Source of the DNA: Gammaproteobacteria bacterium
GTDB taxonomy: Bacteria; Pseudomonadota; Gammaproteobacteria; Burkholderiales; Rhodocyclaceae
Length of the DNA stretch: 64,000 bases
Reading direction: 5' to 3'
NCBI GenBank assembly: GCA_018825305.1
Contig: JAHJEO010000016.1
Location: 1-64,000 of the forward strand
Part shown: positions 33,892 through 45,284 of the stretch, one piece after another
Layout of the letters: every line of letters starts with the position of its first letter
Position numbering within the stretch: the stretch's first letter is position 1
Position numbers and translations under genes: made by a program
The notes under the pieces: generated by a model
Told to the model about the DNA's origin: nothing
Database searches by the model: none
The model's input: the letters and a program-made list of their open reading frames with translations, nothing else

Positions 33892-36434
33892 ATCATCCCC
33901 ATTTCCAGGGGGTGGGTGAGCAGGGGGTGTGTCGGATGGGCACGCACGCGGTATTCCAGCTTGCCGCACTGGTCGGGCGTGAGGTCGCGCACGAAGAGGT
34001 GCTCGCCGTTGGCCAGTGCCTGATGCTGCCGTAGTGGAAAACGCTTGGAACGAACGGGATTGCGTTCGTTGGGGCGGTTGAATACGAGTTCGACCGAAAG
34101 GTCGCTCGGGTCGAGGCCGTTGAGCTGGACGGCGACTTCGATGCGAACCATCTCGCCGTAGCGGACGCGGGTCGTCGGCAGGTCAACGCGGCGTAGCGTG
34201 ATGCCGGACCAGGCGGCCCGCACCTTGTCCTTCCAGTCGGCGAGGCTGCGCATGCCGGCGAAATTGTCGGGCGACACCTTGCGCCAGTGTGCCGATGCCG
34301 GGGCGTAAAATTTCTCGACGTATTCACGCAGCATGCGCTCCATGTTGAAGCGCGGCATGATGGTGGCGATCGAGCGCTTGGCCATCGCCACCCAGTCCGG
34401 CGAGTAGCCGAGCGAGGTGTTGCGGTAGTACAGCGGCACCACGCGATCCTGCAGCACCTCGTAGAGCGTGCGCGATTCCTCGGCATCGCGCTGGCCGGGA
34501 TCGAGCGCGTCGGCCACCGGCTTGATGCCCCAGCCGTTTGATCCGTCGTAGGCCTCGCCCCACCAGCCGTCGAGCACCGACAGGTTGATGGCGCCGTTGA
34601 TTGCCGCCTTCATGCCCGAGGTGCCCGACGCCTCGAGCGGGTAGATCGGATTGTTGAGCCACACATCGACGCCCGAAACGAGGCGGCGCGACAGGTGCAG
34701 GTCGTAGCCTTCGAGCAGCAGGATGCGGCCCTCGAACTCGGGGCGGCTGGCGACCGACTGGATCACGCGGATCATGGCCTGGCCCGGCTCGTCGGCGGGG
34801 TGGGCCTTGCCGGCGAAGATGAACAGCACCGGCCGTTCGTTGTTGCAGAGGATCTGGCGCAGCCAGTCGAGGTCGCGGAACAGCAGCGTGGCGCGCTTGT
34901 AGGTGGCGAAGCGGCGGGCGAAGCCGATGGTAAGCACTGTCGGGTTGGCCGGGTCGGCGAAACGCAGCAGGCGGTCGAGGTGGGCCTCGGAGCCGTGGTT
35001 GCGCGTGTGCTGCTCGCGCACCCGCGCACGCACCAGGTGCAGCATCTGCGCCTTCAGCGACTGGCGGATGCTCCAGAACACCTGGTCGGGAATGCGGTGG
35101 ATGCCGGCCCAGCAGCCGTGGTCGGTGAGGCGGTGCATCCAGCCCAGGCCGAGATGGCGGTCGAAAGTTTCGTACCAGTCGGTGGCGAGGAAGCTCGGGA
35201 CATGGGCGCCGTTGGTGACGTAGTCCATGGGGTTTTCTTCGGGCTCGACCTGCGGCCACAGTTCGGCGCAGATGCGCGAGGAAACGCTACCGTGGATGCG
35301 CGAGACGCCGTTGTGATAACGCGAGCCGCGCAGCGCCAGCGCGGTCATGTTGAACTCGCGCTGGCCGTCGATGCGCCCGAGCGACAGCAGGTTGTCGACG
35401 TCGCAGCCCATCTCGCTGCAGCAGACCTCGAAGTAGCGCCGCACCGTGCTTTCGTCGAAGTGGTCGTGGCCGGCCGGCACCGGCGTGTGGGTGGTGAACA
35501 CCGTGTTGCAGGCGACGATTTCCAGCGCGGCGTTGAAGGGCATGCCTGCCGCGACGAAGCCGCGCACGCGCTCGAGGATGAGGAAGGCGGCATGGCCCTC
35601 GTTGATGTGCCAGACGCTCGGCTTCACCCCGATCTCTTCGAGGGCGCGCACGCCGCCCATGCCGAGCACGATCTCCTGCTCGATGCGGGTGGTGCGGTCG
35701 CCGCCGTAGAGGCGGTGGGCGATGTTGCGGTCGTGCTCGGAGTTCTCCGGCAGGTGGGTGTCGAGCAGGTAGAGCGTGGCATGACCGACCTGGGCCTTCC
35801 ACACCTTGATCGAAACCTCGCGCCCCGGCAGGTGGGTGCTGACCTTGAGGTCGCTGCCGTCGTCGCGCAGCACCGGCGCGATCGGCATGTCGTCGAAATC
35901 GTTGTCGCCGTAGTGTGCGTCCTGGCGGCCGTCGCGGTCGATGGTCTGGGTGAAGTAGCCCTGGCGGTAGAGCAGGCCGACGGCGACGAAGGGCAGGCGC
36001 AGGTCGGAAGCGGCCTTGCAGTGGTCACCGGCGAGGATGCCGAGGCCGCCCGAGTAGATCGGCAGGCTTTCATGGAAGCCGAACTCGGCGCAGAAATAGG
36101 CGATCTGGTCGGTATGCACCAGCGGCTGCTTGCCGGGCAGCGTGATCTGCGAGTGCATCTGGGTGTAGGTGTCGTAGGCCGACAGCACCTTGTTCATGGT
36201 GCCGAGGAAGATCGGATCCTCGGCGGCCTCCTTCAGCCGCTTCTGGTCGATGCGCTTGAGGAAGGCCTTGGGGCTGTGGTTGACCGCGCGCCACAGCGCC
36301 GGGTGCAGGCGCGAGAACAGTGCGCGCGTCGGGCGATCCCAGCTGTACCAGAGGTTGTTGGCGAGTTCCTCGAGGCGGGCCAGTCGCGGCGGGATGTCCG
36401 GATTGACTTCAAGCAGATAGCGGGTGCCAGCCAT
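33879..36434 (-). CDS. glgP: Alpha-glucan (glycogen) phosphorylase
   Basis: This PLP enzyme releases glucose-1-phosphate from glycogen chain ends. The protein has 851 residues of the shorter alpha-glucan phosphorylase type. The N-terminus PPRLARLEELANNLWYSWD and AYFCAEFGFHESLPIYSGGLG are typical of that family. The PLP lysine site is PLEASGTSGMKAAINGAINL. LSVLDGWWGEAYDGSNGWGI follows. FARRFATYKRATLLFRD lies in the glucosyl-binding half. It follows the GH57 gene by 30 nt. Confidence 0.95.
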   Translation of the reverse strand: MAGTRYLLEVNPDIPPRLARLEELANNLWYSWDRPTRALFSRLHPALWRAVNHSPKAFLKRIDQKRLKEAAEDPIFLGTMNKVLSAYDTYTQMHSQITLPGKQPLVHTDQIAYFCAEFGFHESLPIYSGGLGILAGDHCKAASDLRLPFVAVGLLYRQGYFTQTIDRDGRQDAHYGDNDFDDMPIAPVLRDDGSDLKVSTHLPGREVSIKVWKAQVGHATLYLLDTHLPENSEHDRNIAHRLYGGDRTTRIEQEIVLGMGGVRALEEIGVKPSVWHINEGHAAFLILERVRGFVAAGMPFNAALEIVACNTVFTTHTPVPAGHDHFDESTVRRYFEVCCSEMGCDVDNLLSLGRIDGQREFNMTALALRGSRYHNGVSRIHGSVSSRICAELWPQVEPEENPMDYVTNGAHVPSFLATDWYETFDRHLGLGWMHRLTDHGCWAGIHRIPDQVFWSIRQSLKAQMLHLVRARVREQHTRNHGSEAHLDRLLRFADPANPTVLTIGFARRFATYKRATLLFRDLDWLRQILCNNERPVLFIFAGKAHPADEPGQAMIRVIQSVASRPEFEGRILLLEGYDLHLSRRLVSGVDVWLNNPIYPLEASGTSGMKAAINGAINLSVLDGWWGEAYDGSNGWGIKPVADALDPGQRDAEESRTLYEVLQDRVVPLYYRNTSLGYSPDWVAMAKRSIATIMPRFNMERMLREYVEKFYAPASAHWRKVSPDNFAGMRSLADWKDKVRAAWSGITLRRVDLPTTRVRYGEMVRIEVAVQLNGLDPSDLSVELVFNRPNERNPVRSKRFPLRQHQALANGEHLFVRDLTPDQCGKLEYRVRAHPTHPLLTHPLEMGMMAWL

Positions 36435-36464
36435 GATGCGGTTTCCCTTCTTAGGCTCTCGATT

Positions 36465-38483
36465 TTACGCCAGAGGGGAGAACTCCAGCGTCAGCACCTG
36501 CTCGGTGCCGGCCACCAGCGGCCACGACAGGGTGAGTTCGACCGCCTGCATCACCTTTTCGAAACCGGCCTCGGATTGCGATACCGTGCGGTGGGCGCGC
36601 GCCGCGATGTGCGCGGGCAGCGCGGCGGTCAGGCGCAGGCGGCCGGCGAGGACACCGTCTTCCAGTGTCAGCTGCGTCGCGTGGTCGAGGTCCAGCGGGT
36701 CGCCGAAGCCGCACGGGATTTCGCCCGAGGCGAGGATGTAGCGGCCGAGGAAGCCATCGCAGCTGGGCATGGCGAGATTGATGCGGGTGGACAGCGTGCC
36801 GCCGATGTCGGCGGCGGCAAGCCGCACCGTCAGATGCGGTCCCGACAGCGAGATGTTCTTGGCGATCCGGCCGCGGCCGACTTCGGCGACGAAACCGATG
36901 CTGCCATTGCGCTGCGATGATCCATCGGGCCGGTAGCTGGCGACCGGTTCGACGCCGCCGTCGAGCGCGGTCCATTCTTCCATGAACAGGCTGCGCGGCC
37001 GGCTGTCGGGCCGGGCGTCGTCCGCCACGATCTCGTGGCGGAAGGCGACGCGGTCGTGCGGCGAGGCGATGCCGCCGTGTTCCGCGGCGGCCTGCTGCAC
37101 CTGCTGGATCTTGTCATGGTAGGCCTCGTCGTAGCGGCGCAGGGTGTCGCCGAAATTGTGGGCGCGCTCGAAGGCGTCGAACTCGACGATGGCAGCGTCG
37201 CCGTCGGCGCGGATCACCGCCTGCAACTGGTCGCCATGCAGCACGATTTCGTCACGGCCGTCGTGGTCGATGTCGCCGCGCTCGATGGCGGGGCGCGGCG
37301 ACAGCGTGTCCAGCGCGGCTTCGAGGGCCAGCAGGTTGTTCCAGATGGCGCGGCGCAGGTGGGGCAGGTAGAGGCCGCCGAAGAGGCCGTGCCAGTAGGC
37401 GTCGTTGGCCTGGCAGCGGTGCAGCAACTCGCGGCGCTCGGCCGTCTGCTGCTTTTTGGGCAGGGCGTTGAAACGGTTCGACACCTGCAGCATGCGCTTG
37501 TGCATCCAGTTCGACTCGGGATAGCGCGAGAAGAAGTTGCGCCAGATGCCGCCACGCAGATAGGGCTTGCGCCGCTCGAAGCGGCCGCCCGCCTTTTCAT
37601 CTTCGAGCAGGGCGTGGTATTCGCGCGCCGCCGGGCCGGGCAGCGTCCATTCGTTCATTTCGATGTAGGACGCGGTCGGCAGATAGACGATGCCGTGCGT
37701 GCGGTTGGCGGCGTGGAACTCGTCGAAGCTGGCGGTGCGGATCAGCGGCGATGCCAGTACGCCCTCGATGAACCGGGTGAGCCATTCCTTTTCATAGACC
37801 CATTCGTAGGTCTCGGGCCAGATGCCGAATTTCTCGATGTCGTCGAAGTAGATCGCGGCGCGCTGGCCGGTGCGGGCGAGGCCTTCGAGCCAGGCCACGG
37901 CCTCGTTGGCCGGCGAGAAGGGAAAACGGTAGCGGGTGTCCTCGGAGATCGGGAAGAGGTCGAGCGCGAGGCCCGATTCCTCGGTGGTGTGGAAGCTGTC
38001 GAGCTTGGCCGGGTCGGCGCCGGCGCAAAGGAAATGGTAGTCGTCGACAGCGACATACTCGATGCCGGATTCGGCCAGCGAGGCGACCACGGCCGATTCC
38101 CAGACGCGCTCGGTGAGCCAGGCGCCCTTGGGGCGCTGGCCGAAGCGCTTTTCCAGTTTGTCGGAGAGTGTGTTGATCTGGGTTACCCGGTCGCGGTGCG
38201 GAATCGCCGCCAGCACCGGTTCGCAGTCGCCCGAGCCAAACCATTCGACCTGGCCGCGCGCCGTCATCGCGGCCATGCGCTGCATGTCATCCGGATAGCG
38301 CTCGGCCAGCACGTCGAGCAGCCAGCCGGAAAAATGCGCGGCGAAGCGGAACTCCGGATAGTTTTCCAGCACCTCGAAGAACTTGGCGTAGCAGCGCAGG
38401 TGCGCTTCTTCGATGACTTCCGGGAAATTGCCGACGGGCTGGTGGGCGTGTACGCCGAAGAGCAGGGTGATGGGGGTGGTCAT
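36465..38483 (-). CDS. GH57 alpha-glucanotransferase/amylase-like enzyme
   Basis: The protein has 672 residues. The GH57 motifs are ITLLFGVHAHQPVGNFP (motif 1), EWFGSGDCEPVLAAIPH (motif 2), KGAWLTERVWESAVVA (motif 3 with the catalytic Glu) and YVAVDDYHFLCAG. The second half carries DUF1925/1926-like domains, as in Thermococcus 4-alpha-glucanotransferase. It likely transfers or trims alpha-1,4 glucans. The substrate is inferred from its place between glgP and the second GH57 gene. No signal peptide is seen, so it should act in the cytoplasm. Confidence 0.9.
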   Translation of the reverse strand: MTTPITLLFGVHAHQPVGNFPEVIEEAHLRCYAKFFEVLENYPEFRFAAHFSGWLLDVLAERYPDDMQRMAAMTARGQVEWFGSGDCEPVLAAIPHRDRVTQINTLSDKLEKRFGQRPKGAWLTERVWESAVVASLAESGIEYVAVDDYHFLCAGADPAKLDSFHTTEESGLALDLFPISEDTRYRFPFSPANEAVAWLEGLARTGQRAAIYFDDIEKFGIWPETYEWVYEKEWLTRFIEGVLASPLIRTASFDEFHAANRTHGIVYLPTASYIEMNEWTLPGPAAREYHALLEDEKAGGRFERRKPYLRGGIWRNFFSRYPESNWMHKRMLQVSNRFNALPKKQQTAERRELLHRCQANDAYWHGLFGGLYLPHLRRAIWNNLLALEAALDTLSPRPAIERGDIDHDGRDEIVLHGDQLQAVIRADGDAAIVEFDAFERAHNFGDTLRRYDEAYHDKIQQVQQAAAEHGGIASPHDRVAFRHEIVADDARPDSRPRSLFMEEWTALDGGVEPVASYRPDGSSQRNGSIGFVAEVGRGRIAKNISLSGPHLTVRLAAADIGGTLSTRINLAMPSCDGFLGRYILASGEIPCGFGDPLDLDHATQLTLEDGVLAGRLRLTAALPAHIAARAHRTVSQSEAGFEKVMQAVELTLSWPLVAGTEQVLTLEFSPLA

Positions 38484-38502
38484 TTATTGGTATGCGTGGA
38501 AA

Positions 38503-40188
38503 TCAGTGTTCCGTGGCGCGGCGCATCGAGCCGTCCGCCGCGGTATCGGAGCCGGTGGAGATGGCCAGGTCGAGTTCGGCCGGCGGCGCCAGTTCGAGGC
38601 TGCGGTAAAGGTTGGCGAGATTGCGGCGGAAGAGCTGGTCGAAGCTGGCGACCGCCTGCGCCGGGTTGTAATCGCCGAACCACCAGAACCAGTCGGAGCT
38701 TTCGCAGATCGCCAGTTGCCGTTCCGCCAGCGCCGACTTTTCGGGATCGAGGCGGCCGCTGGCCATGACGAGGTCGTAGCTTTGCTTGGCGGCGCAGAGC
38801 ATGTCCCAGGCGTGGTTCTTGTCCTTCTCGCCGATCCAGGTGGATAGCGTGCCATAGACCCAGCTGCCGGCCACGATGTCCGGCAGCTGGCCGACCTGCA
38901 GCGGCTCCTTGCGCGCCAGCAGTTCGGCGAAGGTGGTGGTGCGGATGGTCGGGTGCGCTTCGAGCAGGCCGTAGAGATCCTCGAAGAAGTAATGGCCGTT
39001 GTAGGGGTAGTGCTCCCAGGCGTTCTCGCCGTCGAGCATGACGCAGACGACCGGGTTCTCGCCCGCCGGACTGTCCTTGAGGATGGCTTCGACCTGGCCG
39101 ACGAAGTGGCGCGCCGCATCCCGCCCGTGCCACTTCGAGTACTCGAAGCCGATCAGGTCGGACAGCCTCTCGTCGCGGAAGAACAGGGTTGTCTGCGGCG
39201 CATCGGCGAGTCGCCAGGGATGGAAGGCGGCACGCGTTTCCTCCTGCTTGGCGCGATGCAGGGTGTTGCGCAGCACGCCCTCGCCGCTGGCGACCCAGCC
39301 GCAGTCGGTCGCAGCCAGTTGGCGGACGAAAGCGTTCGAGATGGCGCCTTCGGCCGGCCACATGCCAGCGGGGCGCCGGCCGAAGCGCTGTTTGTGCGTT
39401 GCCATGGCCGAGTCGATGTGTGCCTGGACGCGCGAACGGCCGCCGGGGTAGTTGGCAGCCTTGGGCAGCGGCGCATCGGGCTGGGTATCGCGGGCGACAG
39501 CGAAGTCGAGCAGCAGCGGCGAAAGCGGGTGGGTGTGCGGCGTCGACGATATCTCGACGCGGCCCGATTCGGCCAGCTGCCGATAGCGGGGAACCAGATC
39601 CTTGAGCATGCCGCCGAGCAGGGCAACCAGCGCCAGGCGGTCGCCCAGGCTGTAGCCCTCGCCCTTGCTCATCAGTTCGGCCAGCAGGGGATGGCGGCGG
39701 CGCTCGGTCTCGCCGGTCCAGGCCAGGTGGTACCAGGTGACGAGGTCGGCGAGATAGGCGCCGGACAGGTAGGACAGCGCCACCTCGCCGGCGTGTTCCA
39801 GCCCGCTGTAGATGTCGTGCAGCCGCTGGTAGCGCGGGAAGGGCGCCAGCATGGTGTGGTGGTTGCTGCGGAAGCAGGCCATCAGCAGCAGGTCGCGGTC
39901 GGCCGCTGCGATATGGTCGAGGTCGGGCTCGGCCAGCAGGCGCAGCAAGGGATCGCGGAACGTCCCACTGTCGAACTGCGCGACGTAGTCGTCGATCTGG
40001 TCCAGCAGCACCGGCACGAAATTGACCACGGCATGAATGCCCGGATGGCGTTCGAGGTGCGCCGCCATGTCCGTGTAGTCCTTGATCGCGTGCAGATAGA
40101 CCCAGGGCAGCACGAACTCCCCGCTGGTGTGGTCGCGGTAGTCCGGCTGGTGCATGTGCCAGAGGAAGACCAGGTCGATGTGTTTCAC
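38503..40188 (-). CDS. GH57 glycoside hydrolase (alpha-amylase-like)
   Basis: The protein has 561 residues. The N-terminus HIDLVFLWHMHQPDYRDH is motif 1. GMWPAEGAISNAFVRQLAAT holds the catalytic Glu region. VVCVMLDGENAWEHYPYNG holds the Asp motif. The protein lacks the extra C-terminal domains of its neighbour. The start is GTG 40188, with GGAGG 5 nt upstream, provided by a repeated hairpin (40192-40218). It likely degrades or remodels glycogen. It lies 19 nt before the other GH57 gene. The exact activity is not predictable. Confidence 0.88.
   Translation of the reverse strand: MKHIDLVFLWHMHQPDYRDHTSGEFVLPWVYLHAIKDYTDMAAHLERHPGIHAVVNFVPVLLDQIDDYVAQFDSGTFRDPLLRLLAEPDLDHIAAADRDLLLMACFRSNHHTMLAPFPRYQRLHDIYSGLEHAGEVALSYLSGAYLADLVTWYHLAWTGETERRRHPLLAELMSKGEGYSLGDRLALVALLGGMLKDLVPRYRQLAESGRVEISSTPHTHPLSPLLLDFAVARDTQPDAPLPKAANYPGGRSRVQAHIDSAMATHKQRFGRRPAGMWPAEGAISNAFVRQLAATDCGWVASGEGVLRNTLHRAKQEETRAAFHPWRLADAPQTTLFFRDERLSDLIGFEYSKWHGRDAARHFVGQVEAILKDSPAGENPVVCVMLDGENAWEHYPYNGHYFFEDLYGLLEAHPTIRTTTFAELLARKEPLQVGQLPDIVAGSWVYGTLSTWIGEKDKNHAWDMLCAAKQSYDLVMASGRLDPEKSALAERQLAICESSDWFWWFGDYNPAQAVASFDQLFRRNLANLYRSLELAPPAELDLAISTGSDTAADGSMRRATEH
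38721..38742 (+). repeat. Dispersed motif copy 8 (antisense in GH57)
   Basis: GTTCCGCCAGCGCCGACTTT followed by TC. This is the full 17-nt core. It encodes EKSALAE on the other strand. Confidence 0.8.
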
Positions 40189-40191
40189 GAC

Positions 40192-40218
40192 GCCTCCGCC
40201 GGGCCGCCCCAAGGAGGC
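40192..40218 (-). promoter_or_regulatory. Hairpin repeat carrying the Shine-Dalgarno of the GH57 gene
   Basis: On the minus strand GCCTCC pairs with GGAGGC, with inner GGG/CCC and mismatched flanks. The GGAGGC arm is itself the ribosome site of the gene starting at 40188. A near-identical element lies before mog (54221-54247). Confidence 0.6.
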
Positions 40219-40275
40219 GGCAGTACAAGGATGCGGAAGCCGCGCAGCGGCTGAACAACCGTCACCGCCGCCCTT

Positions 40276-40300
40276 GGGGCGGGGGGTGGGGGGTGGGGGG
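40276..40300 (+). other. Four-tract G-run (G-quadruplex-forming) after glgC
   Basis: The plus strand has GGGG-C-GGGGGG-T-GGGGGG-T-GGGGGG, four G tracts with single-base loops, preceded by CCGCCCTTGGGGCGG. It lies 9 nt beyond the glgC stop, in the 121-bp gap before the GH57 gene. Confidence 0.75.
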
Positions 40301-40309
40301 TGTTTTTCA

Positions 40310-41614
<1,305 letters not shown>

Positions 41615-41655
41615 GGCCTGTTCCCCCGCGGGTATACAATGACTGTGGTGTCTCT

Positions 41656-43842
41656 ATGGATTCTATGATGATTGACGTATCCCTGCGACCGCTTACCGAA
41701 GCGCGCGAGCACGACCCCTTCAGCATACTCGGCTGGCACCGCGACGGCAGCGGCTGGCGCCTGCGGGTGTTTCGTCCGCACGCGACCTCGGTGGCGGCGC
41801 AGGTCGACGGCCAGTGGCAGGCGCTGCGCCGTGTCGCCAGAACCGACTTTTTCGAATGGACGGGCGCGGTGGCCGACGCATCCCCGGCGCGGCTGAAGAT
41901 CGACGAGGGCGACCATGCCTTCGAGTGCATCGACCCCTACGGTTTCCCGCCGCGGCCGCTCGAACAGGCACTCCATTACTTCGCCGAAGGCACCAACTAC
42001 CAGAGCTACCGCCTGCTTGGCGCCGTGCCCGAAACGCGCGACGGCGTCGCCGGCACGACCTTCCGCGTCTGGGCGCCGAATGCCGCACGTGTCTCGCTGG
42101 TCGGCGAATTCAACCGCTGGGACGGCCGCACCCATCCGTTGTGTTCGCTCGGTGCCTCGGGTGCGTGGGAACTCTTCATGCCCGGCCTGGCCGCTGGCGC
42201 GCTCTACAAGTTCGAGATCCGCAACCGCCACAGCGGTGCGGTGCTGACCAAGACCGACCCCTATGCCCGTGCCTACGAACGGCGGCCGGCGACGGCGGCA
42301 CGCGTTACCGCCGAATCGGACTATGCCTGGGGCGACTCCGACTGGCTGGCGCGGCGTGCCCAGTGGGACTGGCAGCATGCGCCGATGAGCACCTACGAGC
42401 TGCATCCGGGCTCGTGGATGCGCCATCCCGACGGCAGCTTCTACAGCTACCGCGAACTGGCCGAGCGTCTGGTGCCCTACGTCAAGGAGCTCGGCTTCAC
42501 CCACATCGAACTGATGCCGGTGATGGAACACCCGCTCGACGAATCCTGGGGCTACCAGTGCACCGGCTATTTCGCGCCGAGCTCGCGCTTCGGCACGCCC
42601 GACGACCTGCGCTGCCTCATCGACACCTGCCATCGGGCTGACATCGGCGTGCTGCTCGACTGGGTGCCGGGCCACTTCCCGATGGACGACTGGTCGCTGG
42701 CCAAGTTCGACGGCACCGCGCTCTACGAACACGCGGACCCGCGCCTCGGCGTGCACCAGGACTGGGGCACCCACATCTTCAACTACGGCCGCAACGAGGT
42801 GAAGAGCTTCCTGCTGTCCTCGGCCGACTACTGGCTGCGCGAGTTCCACGCCGACGGCCTGCGCGTCGATGCCGTCGCCTCGATGCTCTATCTCGACTAT
42901 TCGCGCAAGGCCGGCGAGTGGCTGCCCAACAAGCATGGCGGCCGCGAGAACCTCGAGGCCATCGACTTTCTGCGGCAGATGAACGAGATGGTGCATCGCG
43001 AGTTTCCCGGCGCGGTGACCCTCGCCGAGGAGTCGACCTCGTGGCCGATGGTGTCGCGGCCGGTCTATCTGGGCGGCCTCGGTTTCTCGATGAAATGGAA
43101 CATGGGCTGGATGAACGACACGCTCGACTACATGAGCCAGGATCCGGTGCATCGCCGCTACCACCATGAGCGACTGACGTTTGGCCAGCTCTACGCCTAT
43201 ACCGAGAACTTCGTGCTGCCCTTCTCCCACGACGAAGTGGTGCACGGCAAGGGTTCGCTGCTGGGCAAAATGCCGGGCGACGAATGGCAGCGCTTCGCCA
43301 ACCAGCGCCTGCTGTTGACCTACCAGGCGGCGGCCTCCGGCAAGAAGCTGATGTTCATGGGCATCGAACTCGGCCAGCCCTCGGAATGGAGCGAAAAGGG
43401 CGAACTGCCCTGGCATCTGCTGCAGTTTTCGCCGCACGCCGGCATGCAGCGACTGGTCGGCGACCTTAACCGCCTCTATGCCGCAACGCCGGCGCTGCAT
43501 GACCTCGATTTCGAGCACGCCGGATTTTCCTGGATCGATTGCCACGATGTCGAACAGTCGGTGGTGAGCTGGCTGCGTTATGCGCGCGACGGCAGCTTCG
43601 TTGCGGTGGTGCTCAACTTCACGCCGGTGCCGCGCCAAGGCTATCGGCTGGGGGTGCCCGAAGGCGGCACCTATCGCGAGTTGCTCAACAGCGATTCCAG
43701 CCATTACGGCGGCAGCGATGTCGGCAATGGCGGTTCGCTGCAGGCCCAGCCGATCCCATGGATGGGCCGGCCGGCATCGATTCAGCTGACGCTGCCTCCG
43801 CTCGGCGGAGTCATTCTGGCGCTGGTCCCCGAGCAAGGCTGA
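41656..43842 (+). CDS. glgB: 1,4-alpha-glucan branching enzyme GlgB
   Basis: GlgB creates alpha-1,6 branches. The protein has 728 residues: an N-terminal CBM48-type domain ([33 protein letters not shown]), then a GH13 barrel. The barrel has [21 protein letters not shown], the nucleophile region [15 protein letters not shown] (Asp), the acid [13 protein letters not shown] (Glu), and [15 protein letters not shown]. It is the only glycogen gene on the plus strand. ATGs at 41656, 41665 and 41668 are all possible, and a TATACAAT box just upstream could be its promoter. A dispersed motif variant lies near residue 60. Confidence 0.96.
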   Translation: MDSMMIDVSLRPLTEAREHDPFSILGWHRDGSGWRLRVFRPHATSVAAQVDGQWQALRRVARTDFFEWTGAVADASPARLKIDEGDHAFECIDPYGFPPRPLEQALHYFAEGTNYQSYRLLGAVPETRDGVAGTTFRVWAPNAARVSLVGEFNRWDGRTHPLCSLGASGAWELFMPGLAAGALYKFEIRNRHSGAVLTKTDPYARAYERRPATAARVTAESDYAWGDSDWLARRAQWDWQHAPMSTYELHPGSWMRHPDGSFYSYRELAERLVPYVKELGFTHIELMPVMEHPLDESWGYQCTGYFAPSSRFGTPDDLRCLIDTCHRADIGVLLDWVPGHFPMDDWSLAKFDGTALYEHADPRLGVHQDWGTHIFNYGRNEVKSFLLSSADYWLREFHADGLRVDAVASMLYLDYSRKAGEWLPNKHGGRENLEAIDFLRQMNEMVHREFPGAVTLAEESTSWPMVSRPVYLGGLGFSMKWNMGWMNDTLDYMSQDPVHRRYHHERLTFGQLYAYTENFVLPFSHDEVVHGKGSLLGKMPGDEWQRFANQRLLLTYQAAASGKKLMFMGIELGQPSEWSEKGELPWHLLQFSPHAGMQRLVGDLNRLYAATPALHDLDFEHAGFSWIDCHDVEQSVVSWLRYARDGSFVAVVLNFTPVPRQGYRLGVPEGGTYRELLNSDSSHYGGSDVGNGGSLQAQPIPWMGRPASIQLTLPPLGGVILALVPEQG
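41828..41852 (+). repeat. Dispersed motif variant copy 13 (in glgB)
   Basis: GCCGTGTCGCCAGAACCG followed by ACTTTTT. It matches the consensus except AA for GC in the centre. It is a weaker copy encoding RVARTDF. Confidence 0.55.
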
Positions 43843-43870
43843 CGGCGCAGCGCCGCAGCCTTGTCCCGCT

Positions 43871-44242
43871 TCAGGGATTGAGGCGGCCGTCTGCCAGCAG
43901 CTGGTCGATTTCCTTCGAGGCCTGTTCCCAGTCCGCCAGCTCCCTGCCGCTGCTGAAGCCGTGGCGCTCGGCGATGTAATAAGCCGCCACCTCGATGTAG
44001 TAGCGGCGCTGGTCGTCGGCAACCGGTGCGCGCTTGGCCTTGGCGGCGGGTTTCGCCGCCGGCTTGGCGGCCTTGGGCTTGGCAGCGGCAGCCTTGGGGG
44101 CGACCGTTTTCACCGGCTTGGCGGCCGCCTTCGCCGGTGCCTTGGCCTTGACGGCGGGTGTCTTCTTGGGTGCTGCCCTGGCGGCGGTCTTGGCCGGAGC
44201 CTTCGCCGCTTTGGCGGCTGTCTTGCTGGTGCTGGTTGCCAT
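43871..44242 (-). CDS. Lys/Ala-rich DUF2934 protein (histone-like tail)
   Basis: The protein has 123 residues. The first 80 are almost only Ala, Lys and Pro (repeats of AKAPAKTAA and KPAAK type), like histone H1 or AlgP tails. The last 40 (YYIEVAAYYIAERHGFSSGR, then ELADWEQASKEIDQLL) form a DUF2934 domain. The start ATG 44242 has AGGAG upstream. A nucleic-acid-binding role is inferred from composition. A link to glycogen is not supported beyond position. It lies between glgB (opposite strand) and glk. Confidence 0.87.
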   Translation of the reverse strand: MATSTSKTAAKAAKAPAKTAARAAPKKTPAVKAKAPAKAAAKPVKTVAPKAAAAKPKAAKPAAKPAAKAKRAPVADDQRRYYIEVAAYYIAERHGFSSGRELADWEQASKEIDQLLADGRLNP

Positions 44243-44345
44243 GCTGATGTCTCCTGAATCGGTGGTGATCGATTTGATTTTTGTAGTTATTGTTTCAGGG
44301 CGGGATTCTACGTTACCGAAACGACATTTCCATATTCTTCTGACG

Positions 44346-45284
44346 CTATATTCCTGAGTTATCAAGGGCGAGTCGGGCGGCGCCGCGCAGCCCGAGCAGG
44401 GGGTCCGTCACCACATGCAGCGGCATGTCGGTGACCAGCCCGGAATGTTCGGCCTTGGCGTTGAATGCGGCGACCAAGGCGCCGGAGCGCAGCAGCGGCA
44501 GCATCTTCGCCGCGATGCCGCCGGCCAGATAGACACCGCCGCGCGCCATCACCGCCATCGCCATGTCGCCGGCGAAAGCACCGTAGGCCGCTAGGAAAAC
44601 CTCCACCGACTGCCGCGCCGCCGCGTCACCGGCCAGCGCCCGTTCGCTGATCGTTTCGGCGGCGACCGTCTCGCCGGCGAGGATGCGGTGGATGGACTCA
44701 AGTCCCGGTCCCGAGATCACCCGCTCGCTGGTGACGCGACCGTGCTCGCGGAACAGTTCGGTCCAGATGCGCGCCTGCGTCTCGTCGGTCGGCGCGAAGC
44801 CGACATGGCCGCCCTCGCTCGCCAGCGCTCGCCAGCGTCCGCCTTCGCCGACCAGCACGGCCATGCCCAGCCCGGTGCCGGCGCCGACCACCAGCTTGAC
44901 GCCGCCTGCCTGCGGCTCGCCGGCCTGCAGGGTGACGAGTTCGGCGGGCGCCAGCACCGTGACGCCCATCGCCGCGCCGGCGAAATCGTTGACCAGCCGC
45001 AGGGAGCCCGCTGCGATGGCGAACTCGCGCTCGAGCGTCGCGGTGTCGATGGTCCAGGGCAGGTTGGTGATCTTGGCCGAGCGGCCATCGTCGGCCACCG
45101 GTCCGGCCACGGCCAGGCAGCCGCCCGAAACGTCCGTGCCGGCCTCGCGCAGGAACTCGCCGAGCAGCGGCGCGAAATCGGAAAAGTCGGCGCTGGCGAC
45201 ACGGCGCTCGCCGACGATAACGCCCGCGTCATCGACCAGCGCCAGCAGTACCTTGGTGCCGCCGATGTCGCCCGCGAGCTTCAT
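44346..45284 (-). CDS. glk: Glucokinase Glk
   Basis: Glk phosphorylates glucose with ATP. The protein has 312 residues. The phosphate loop is [33 protein letters not shown] and [12 protein letters not shown] hold the catalytic Asp. [32 protein letters not shown] and [17 protein letters not shown] follow. It belongs to the bacterial Glk family, not ROK. The start overlaps the thyA stop (ATGA). A dispersed motif copy encodes VASADFS near residue 30. Confidence 0.95.
   Translation of the reverse strand: MKLAGDIGGTKVLLALVDDAGVIVGERRVASADFSDFAPLLGEFLREAGTDVSGGCLAVAGPVADDGRSAKITNLPWTIDTATLEREFAIAAGSLRLVNDFAGAAMGVTVLAPAELVTLQAGEPQAGGVKLVVGAGTGLGMAVLVGEGGRWRALASEGGHVGFAPTDETQARIWTELFREHGRVTSERVISGPGLESIHRILAGETVAAETISERALAGDAAARQSVEVFLAAYGAFAGDMAMAVMARGGVYLAGGIAAKMLPLLRSGALVAAFNAKAEHSGLVTDMPLHVVTDPLLGLRGAARLALDNSGI
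45180..45205 (-). repeat. Dispersed motif copy 9 (in glk)
   Basis: The plus strand reads GGAAAAGTCGGCGCTGGCGA followed by CACGGC. This is the full core on the minus strand, with TGTC before it. Confidence 0.8.
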
